Shown here piece after piece: positions 30,937 to 35,562 of a DNA stretch of 35,562 nucleotides (positions are counted from its first letter, which is position 1; each line of letters begins with the position of its first letter). A model generated the notes under the pieces. That model was not told the DNA's origin. It saw nothing but the letters and a program-made list of their open reading frames with translations, and did no database searches. A program made the position numbers and the translations under genes. The DNA is from Candidatus Nitrosopumilus sp. GTDB lineage: Archaea; Thermoproteota; Nitrososphaeria; Nitrososphaerales; Nitrosopumilaceae. The stretch lies in NCBI GenBank assembly GCA_029263475.1, contig JAJCXK010000061.1, positions 1 through 35,562 on the forward strand, given 5' to 3'.

Positions 30937-31131
30937 TTATCTTCTTGAACACCCACACTGGACATAGACCATCTTGAACTCCCCACCTGTCTTGATGTTA
31001 TGAGACATAGGTTTTCTACACTGCTGACATTCGTTAAATCCAAAATACTCTTCAACCTTGACCACATTATACTCCCATGACTTTTTGCCTTCATTCCAAG
31101 ATACAGAATTTATCTCAGTTGGATGTTCCAT
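30937..31131 (-). CDS. Small zinc-binding protein (64 aa)
   Basis: N-terminal strand region with Trp residues (SVSWNEGKKSWEYNVVKVEE), then a zinc site NECQQCRKPMSH and VQCGCSRR. Convergent with the helicase, 13 nt apart. No family recognised. Confidence 0.65.
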   Translation of the reverse strand: MEHPTEINSVSWNEGKKSWEYNVVKVEEYFGFNECQQCRKPMSHNIKTGGEFKMVYVQCGCSRR

Positions 31132-31176
31132 GATGTGAACAATGGAATCAATTTCATTAATTAGTTTTTAAATTCA

Positions 31177-31386
31177 TCAAGTATTCAGATTCTTGAAACC
31201 CAGACACTTTTCATCGAATTCACCCAGATATTGCTTGGCATTGATTTGAGAATCCGTCACGTATAATTCACAAGTTTCAGAATCAATCAACGTATTCGTA
31301 TTATCATTTGTCATTATTTGCAATGCCAAAATGGTTACAAGTACAATTATTACAATTATTGCAAATTTACTTGAATAGATATCCAC
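31177..31386 (-). CDS. Single-helix membrane protein (69 aa)
   Basis: One membrane helix (FAIIVIIVLVTILALQIM, residues 8-25), then a soluble domain with two Cys (ETCELY, EKCLGF) that could form a disulfide if outside the cell. Role unknown. Confidence 0.6.
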   Translation of the reverse strand: MDIYSSKFAIIVIIVLVTILALQIMTNDNTNTLIDSETCELYVTDSQINAKQYLGEFDEKCLGFKNLNT

Positions 31387-31565
31387 AGATTTGATGAGAC
31401 ATGTTCAAACTTAAATCTAATCATATTTGTAAAAAACACAGTACATTAACAACGTCAAGAAAGTCAATCTTTGATCAATCAAAGTAGACTTGATGCCAGC
31501 ATCACATATTCTCACAGTATCTACAATCAAAATCCAACGCTTACGTGGATATCTTCTGTAAATAA
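31387..31565. other. Intergenic region downstream of ilvD
   Basis: No gene, terminator-like hairpin or repeat seen. Confidence 0.4.
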
Positions 31566-33239
31566 CTACGGATTAGCATTTGTAATTGCACCTTGTGCAG
31601 CAGAACCAACAAGTGTAGCAAACTTTGCCAATGCCCCGGTGGTATAGTTAGGTGCAGGTTTGCTCCAATGTTTTCTTCTATTTTCCAATTCTTCTTCGGT
31701 CACGTGAAGATCAAGCACGTTGGCTTCAGTATCTATGGTTATCTTATCACCATCTTTTACAAGGGCGATTGGACCGCATACATAAGCTTCAGGTGCAACA
31801 TGCCCCACCATAAATCCGCGGGTTCCCCCAGAGAATCTTCCATCAGTTACCATGGCAACTTTTTTTCCCAACCCCTGCCCTACAAGTGCAGCAGTAGTGG
31901 CCAGCATTTCCCTCATTCCAGGACCTCCTTTTGGTCCCTCATAACGAATTACCACAACATCACCCTCATCAACATCTCCTTTGGATACAGCATCAAACGC
32001 ATATTCTTCTCGGTCATACACGCGAGCACTTCCAGTAAATTTTGTCATTTCCACCCCAGCTGTTTTAATCACCGCACCTTCAGGTGCCAGAGTTCCTTTT
32101 AGAACTACTGCAGTGCCAACCGTGTGAATTGGATCATCAGCAGAGCGTACAATATGCTGTTCTACTTGAGGCATTTTCATAGAGTCAAGATTTTCTTTGA
32201 TTGTTTTTCCCGTAACAGTAATACAATTTTCATTTAGCAGTCCTTTATCGAGTAATTTCTTTAGCACAAATGGAATTCCACCAATCTTATCTAGAGAATT
32301 CATGACATAGTTTCCACCAGGCTTCATGTCAGCCAAATGAGGTGTCTTTTTTCTTATTCTTTCAAAATCATCATAGGTTAGTTTGATATTTACCTCGTTT
32401 GCCATGGCAAGCAAGTGCAGAATTCCGTTGGTAGATCCTCCAACAGAGTTTAGCATCATTATTGCATTTTCAAAGGCTTCAAAAGTCAAAATTTCTTTGG
32501 GGCGTACACCCATCTCCAATAGTTTTGCACATGCAACTCCCGAATCATAAACAATTTTCTCCCGTCGTTCATCCTCTGCCGGAGGACTTGCACTTCCAGG
32601 TAATGCGAGACCTATTGCTTCAGAAATTGACGCCATTGTGTTTGCGGTAAACATTCCTCCGCATGAACCGGCATTGGGACACGCGGTATTTTCAATATTC
32701 TTTAATGCCTCTAGAGACAGTTGTCCCGCATCATACGCGCCTACTGCTTCATAAACATCAACTACAGTCAATTCCTTACCATCAAGCATTCCAGGCATAA
32801 TTGTTCCACCATAAACGAACACGGATGGGATATTCAATCTGGCCATTGCCATCATCGTTCCAGGCAAGCTTTTGTCACAGCCTGCTATACCTACAAGTGC
32901 GTCATACTGATGCGCCCGTACCATTAATTCAATAGAGTCCGCAATTACTTCTCTAGAAACCAAAGATGATTTCATACCCTCGTGACCCATCGCAATTCCA
33001 TCACTCACAGCTATTGTCGAAAATTCTCTTGGAGTTGCACCGGCATCAGACACTCCAGCCTTAGCTTTAAGTGCCAAAGTTGGAAGATGTATGTTACAGG
33101 GCGTAGCTTCGTTTCCGGTATGGCATACGCCAATAAACTGTTTAGATAAATCATCATCATCAAGTCCCATAGCCTTGTACATTGCTCGATGCGGTGATCG
33201 TGCTGTTCCTTCCACCACATTTCTGCTAGAAATTTCCAT
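31566..33239 (-). CDS. ilvD: Dihydroxy-acid dehydratase
   Basis: 557 residues, full length. It dehydrates dihydroxy-isovalerate and dihydroxy-methylvalerate in valine/isoleucine (and hence leucine) synthesis. Iron-sulfur cysteines are C48 (EATPCNIH), C121 (GCDKSLPG) and C193 ([10 protein letters not shown]). This three-Cys set is that of the IlvD/EDD family. K123 is the usual carbamylated lysine, and KGGPGMREM and [15 protein letters not shown] near the C-terminus are family signatures. ATG at 33239 with a TATA-like TAAATTATAG ~26 nt before it. No other ilv gene is adjacent. Confidence 0.95.
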   Translation of the reverse strand: MEISSRNVVEGTARSPHRAMYKAMGLDDDDLSKQFIGVCHTGNEATPCNIHLPTLALKAKAGVSDAGATPREFSTIAVSDGIAMGHEGMKSSLVSREVIADSIELMVRAHQYDALVGIAGCDKSLPGTMMAMARLNIPSVFVYGGTIMPGMLDGKELTVVDVYEAVGAYDAGQLSLEALKNIENTACPNAGSCGGMFTANTMASISEAIGLALPGSASPPAEDERREKIVYDSGVACAKLLEMGVRPKEILTFEAFENAIMMLNSVGGSTNGILHLLAMANEVNIKLTYDDFERIRKKTPHLADMKPGGNYVMNSLDKIGGIPFVLKKLLDKGLLNENCITVTGKTIKENLDSMKMPQVEQHIVRSADDPIHTVGTAVVLKGTLAPEGAVIKTAGVEMTKFTGSARVYDREEYAFDAVSKGDVDEGDVVVIRYEGPKGGPGMREMLATTAALVGQGLGKKVAMVTDGRFSGGTRGFMVGHVAPEAYVCGPIALVKDGDKITIDTEANVLDLHVTEEELENRRKHWSKPAPNYTTGALAKFATLVGSAAQGAITNANP

Positions 33240-33398
33240 GACACGTCGTTTTCAAAGTGCTATAATTTAGACTTTATTAAACACCAAACATGTTTTATCA
33301 ATTCCCATAAAAAACATGCGATTACATAAAGATGCTCGTAAGTGTAAAAATAATAGAAAAAATTCTAAATTTAAATACCAAAATTAGGAATCAGTATT

Positions 33399-33548
33399 AT
33401 GGATGACAAGATGTGCGTTTGTGGACACAAGGAATCAATACATGTGATTGGAAGAAAAGACGGCGTAAGTGCATGCATGGGTTGCATAGAAGAAAGTGCA
33501 TCAGATGAGAATTTACTTGAATGTGAAGGTTTTATCGAAAAGTCATAA
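33399..33548 (+). CDS. Zinc microprotein (49 aa)
   Basis: KMCVCGHKESIH and ACMGCIEE give C-x-C and C-x2-C sites; a TATA-like TTTAAATAC ~28 nt before the ATG supports a leaderless start. Acidic C-terminus. Divergent from ilvD. Confidence 0.65.
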   Translation: MDDKMCVCGHKESIHVIGRKDGVSACMGCIEESASDENLLECEGFIEKS

Positions 33549-34225
33549 TTTTAGGAATACATGACAATAATGAATTTCGTTACGATTGCAATTATTTCTT
33601 GAGCAAAAATTACTCAATAGTGAAATTAAAATATTCACAAATCATACATTTGAAAGAATCATGGTTCATGAATGAATGCATGATCAGGCATGTCAACTTA
33701 CATTACTTTTAGGCTCACAAGACAACGCATGACAAACATACAGCATATGATCTTTGGATTTAACAATGACCAGTTCTTTTAGGCTCAAATATGAATAATT
33801 TAGGATCTCATGATTTGTAAAATATTAGATGTAATGCAGAGGCATTTACACGTGATATAACATCCCACGAGAATGAAAAATTCCCCCAATCCGCATTGTA
33901 AACAAATCATTGGATTTTGCATTAATCAGGACAAACAAATTTCAGAAAATAGTCACGTAGTCAGGATGCAAGTTACGCATTGTGAAGAATAATCGTGGAC
34001 ATAGAGCACAAAAAACACATCAATTTTCCATCCGTGTGATTGAAGATCAATCATAAATAAAGAACAAGATGAAAAAAATATCGCGTATCACACCATTACG
34101 CATCGTAACAGTTCCAAGATAATAAAAAAATAGAAATTAATGTAAAGAGAGTGTTTGGATCACACAGTTATTCAAAACAGATCTCATACATTTTGTAAAG
34201 CCAATTGTAAAAAAATAAAATAGAA
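33549..34225. other. Gene-poor stretch
   Basis: A 12-bp sequence, CTTTTAGGCTCA, occurs twice (near 33707 and 33777). Apart from a weak ORF at 33873-33992 there is no recognisable gene or RNA. Confidence 0.4.
33873..33992 (+). CDS. Possible Cys/His microprotein (39 aa)
   Basis: ATG frame with KNSPNPHCKQIIGFCINQDK and a C-terminal THCEE; three Cys and several His. No promoter at the expected distance. Tentative. Confidence 0.3.
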   Translation: MKNSPNPHCKQIIGFCINQDKQISENSHVVRMQVTHCEE

Positions 34226-34390
34226 CTAGAATTCTATTATCGATCCTTCACCCAAAGAATACTCCTGCGTTTGATTCTCACCATACGCATCATACCAGCT
34301 AATTTTTAATCCAAGTTCTTTTCGAGTGGCACTCTCAACTTCTATGGTGTGTGCCATTTGTATTCTATCGCTTAATCGTGGTTCTTTCAT
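34226..34390 (-). CDS. Small hypothetical protein (54 aa)
   Basis: PRLSDRIQMAHTIEVESATR, then LGLKISWYDAYGE: strand-rich, probably a small beta protein. A TATA-like CTTATGAATA ~28 nt before the ATG supports the start. No family. Confidence 0.55.
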   Translation of the reverse strand: MKEPRLSDRIQMAHTIEVESATRKELGLKISWYDAYGENQTQEYSLGEGSIIEF

Positions 34391-34948
34391 AAGTCAGACT
34401 TTCAGATTGTCACTTTATTCATAAGAGTGAAAAATAATTTTTGATCGATTGAACGATTTTGACAGTTAATAATTAGATGGCAGTTATTGGGTGTAATATT
34501 GTAAAGCTTTTGATGAAACAATCGTCCAGCTATTTAAAATACTAGATCGCCTTAGAATAACTGCGTGTTTTCGGTAACGCCAGGACTAATCTAGATAGGT
34601 CCAAAGAATAAACCGACATTTTCGAATTGTTATGTTTCAAACTTCCAGATGAATTTGTGTGTAAGCGATAAACAGAATATTACACAAAGATTTACAAGAA
34701 AATAAAAAAAGAACATCAGCCCATGCAAAATCCCGGTTGGTTTCCTTTAGAGTACTTCGAACTCAGGGGGTAGAGGTGAACTTTGCTCTTAAACATAATA
34801 GAGAATTATTAGTGTTAAGTATGTCTATGGATTCATACGACAAACAATCAATATTCTTTTGAAATATCATACAAACATTGAAAATATTTCATCGTCGATA
34901 GTATTTCTTATACACAGGTTCATAAAGTCAATTTTTTTAATTTGTAAT
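34391..34948. other. Intergenic region with a possible gene remnant
   Basis: One plus-strand frame to 34770 (ending MQNPGWFPLEYFELRG) is coding-like back to a TAA near 34669, and coding-like again before that TAA. It may be the 3' end of a decayed gene. No RNA gene recognised. Confidence 0.35.
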
Positions 34949-35107
34949 ATGACAAGATACAGGCTCACGTGCAAAAATTGTGACATGGATCACGTTCATG
35001 AGACAGATTCCATTGATACAGTAGGAGATTTCTGGAAAAATTGGAACAATGTTCATGGTGAAGACATGAAATGTATTCACACCTATGTCATCAAAGTACT
35101 TGACTAA
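34949..35107 (+). CDS. DUF1059-like small zinc protein (52 aa)
   Basis: MTRYRLTCKNCDMDHVHETD then DFWKNWNNVHGEDM: Cys pair, helix and H near the helix end, the same plan as the protein at 11161-11349. The frame is open 90 nt further upstream, but that part looks non-coding, so the internal ATG is used. Function unknown. Confidence 0.6.
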   Translation: MTRYRLTCKNCDMDHVHETDSIDTVGDFWKNWNNVHGEDMKCIHTYVIKVLD

Positions 35108-35306
35108 AATTATTTGTGATAATGACAATGTGTGTAATATTTTTCAACAGAGAATTCAACCACAGCCAGTTTGCAACAGATTTTGTATCATTAAAGCACG
35201 TATAATCTGAAAATTTCAGGATCATGTGAAATGATAAAAACAAAGCTCAAAAGATTGGGGTGAAAAGTGGACAATCTGATTTATAGTAAAAAATGATCAT
35301 CCATAC

Positions 35307-35562
35307 ATGAACATGTCTTTGTTGGCCGTAATCATAATAGCAATAGTTGGAATAGGTAGCGTATTAGCTATCTCACCGTATTTTACAGAGTCATCTGTTG
35401 ATGAGGCATTGCCAACTGGTGCAATTATTTCACCAGAGATGAAAGAGGAGAAGTCCATGATGGAGGAGAAGTCCATGATGGAGGAGAAGTCCATGATGGA
35501 GGAGAAGTCCATGATGGAGGAGAAGTCCATGATGGAGGAGAAGTCCATGATGGAGGAGAAGT
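35307..35562 (+). CDS. Exported protein with MMEEKS repeats, truncated by window end
   Basis: The N-terminus NMSLLAVIIIAIVGIGSVLA is a signal peptide or anchor; TATA-like TTTATAGTA lies ~28 nt before the ATG. After a ~25-residue linker the protein consists of perfect 6-residue repeats (EEKSMM) that run off the edge. Long charged repeats in exported proteins are frequent in Nitrosopumilus relatives; a surface or filament role is inferred. Confidence 0.75.
   Translation, partial: MNMSLLAVIIIAIVGIGSVLAISPYFTESSVDEALPTGAIISPEMKEEKSMMEEKSMMEEKSMMEEKSMMEEKSMMEEKSMMEEK
35445..35562. repeat. 18-bp perfect tandem repeat inside a CDS
   Basis: Six full identical copies of an 18-bp unit (GAGGAGAAGTCCATGATG) and 10 nt of a seventh, continuing past the window. 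Identity at the DNA level points to recent expansion. Confidence 0.9.

Noticed and set aside
31593..32102. 169-codon plus-strand ORF within ilvD
   Set aside because: Antisense shadow of a fully conserved enzyme gene.

Overview
The window looks like a piece of a Nitrosopumilus-type marine ammonia-oxidising archaeon (Nitrososphaerota/Thaumarchaeota). The DNA is AT-rich. Many genes have a TATA element about 25-28 nt before a start codon with no Shine-Dalgarno sequence, so leaderless ATG, GTG or TTG starts are common. There are many very small CxxC proteins, a protein with two IPxWIKN-type repeats, and an exported protein with MMEEKS repeats at the right edge. The assignment is inferred from gene content; no rRNA or tRNA gene was recognised.

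Layout. 0-3 kb: a cut-off membrane protein, a B-box/NAC-UBA protein, a 91-bp hairpin element, a frameshifted gene and RNase HIII. 3.2-4.9 kb: a chain of five overlapping or nearly touching microprotein ORFs, divergent from a ribbon-helix-helix-like regulator and a TPR membrane protein. 5.2-11 kb: orphan trpE, then a DUF1998-type DEAD/DEAH helicase followed by a PD-(D/E)XK nuclease, resembling the bacterial MrfAB repair pair. 11-13.5 kb: mostly microproteins and decayed DNA, including a second copy of the microprotein chain with an 89% identical promoter block. 13.5-20.6 kb: an orphan PII protein, a compact operon of three tiny zinc proteins, a rhodanese and many small lineage-specific proteins. 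20.7-23.3 kb: a tight operon of MASE3-like histidine kinase, stand-alone receiver and class III nucleotidyl cyclase. 23.5-28.6 kb: a TIM-barrel-like protein interrupted by two IPxWIKN repeats, zinc microproteins, a C2H2 finger and a GIY-YIG protein. 29-33.2 kb: an XPD/DinG-like Fe-S helicase with a non-ATG start, small proteins and ilvD. 33.3-35.5 kb: small proteins and the start of the repeat-rich exported protein.

How the genes fit together. Metabolic genes (trpE, ilvD) are isolated. Two nucleic-acid maintenance groups are visible: the DUF1998 helicase with its nuclease, and the stand-alone XPD-like helicase and RNase HIII. One complete signalling chain (sensor kinase to receiver to cyclase) is encoded. 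The most unusual signal is the pair of paralogous microprotein operons at 3.26-3.89 and 12.19-12.62 kb. Their promoter blocks are almost identical, their 40-residue second proteins match without gaps at about 40% identity, and their start and stop codons interlock.
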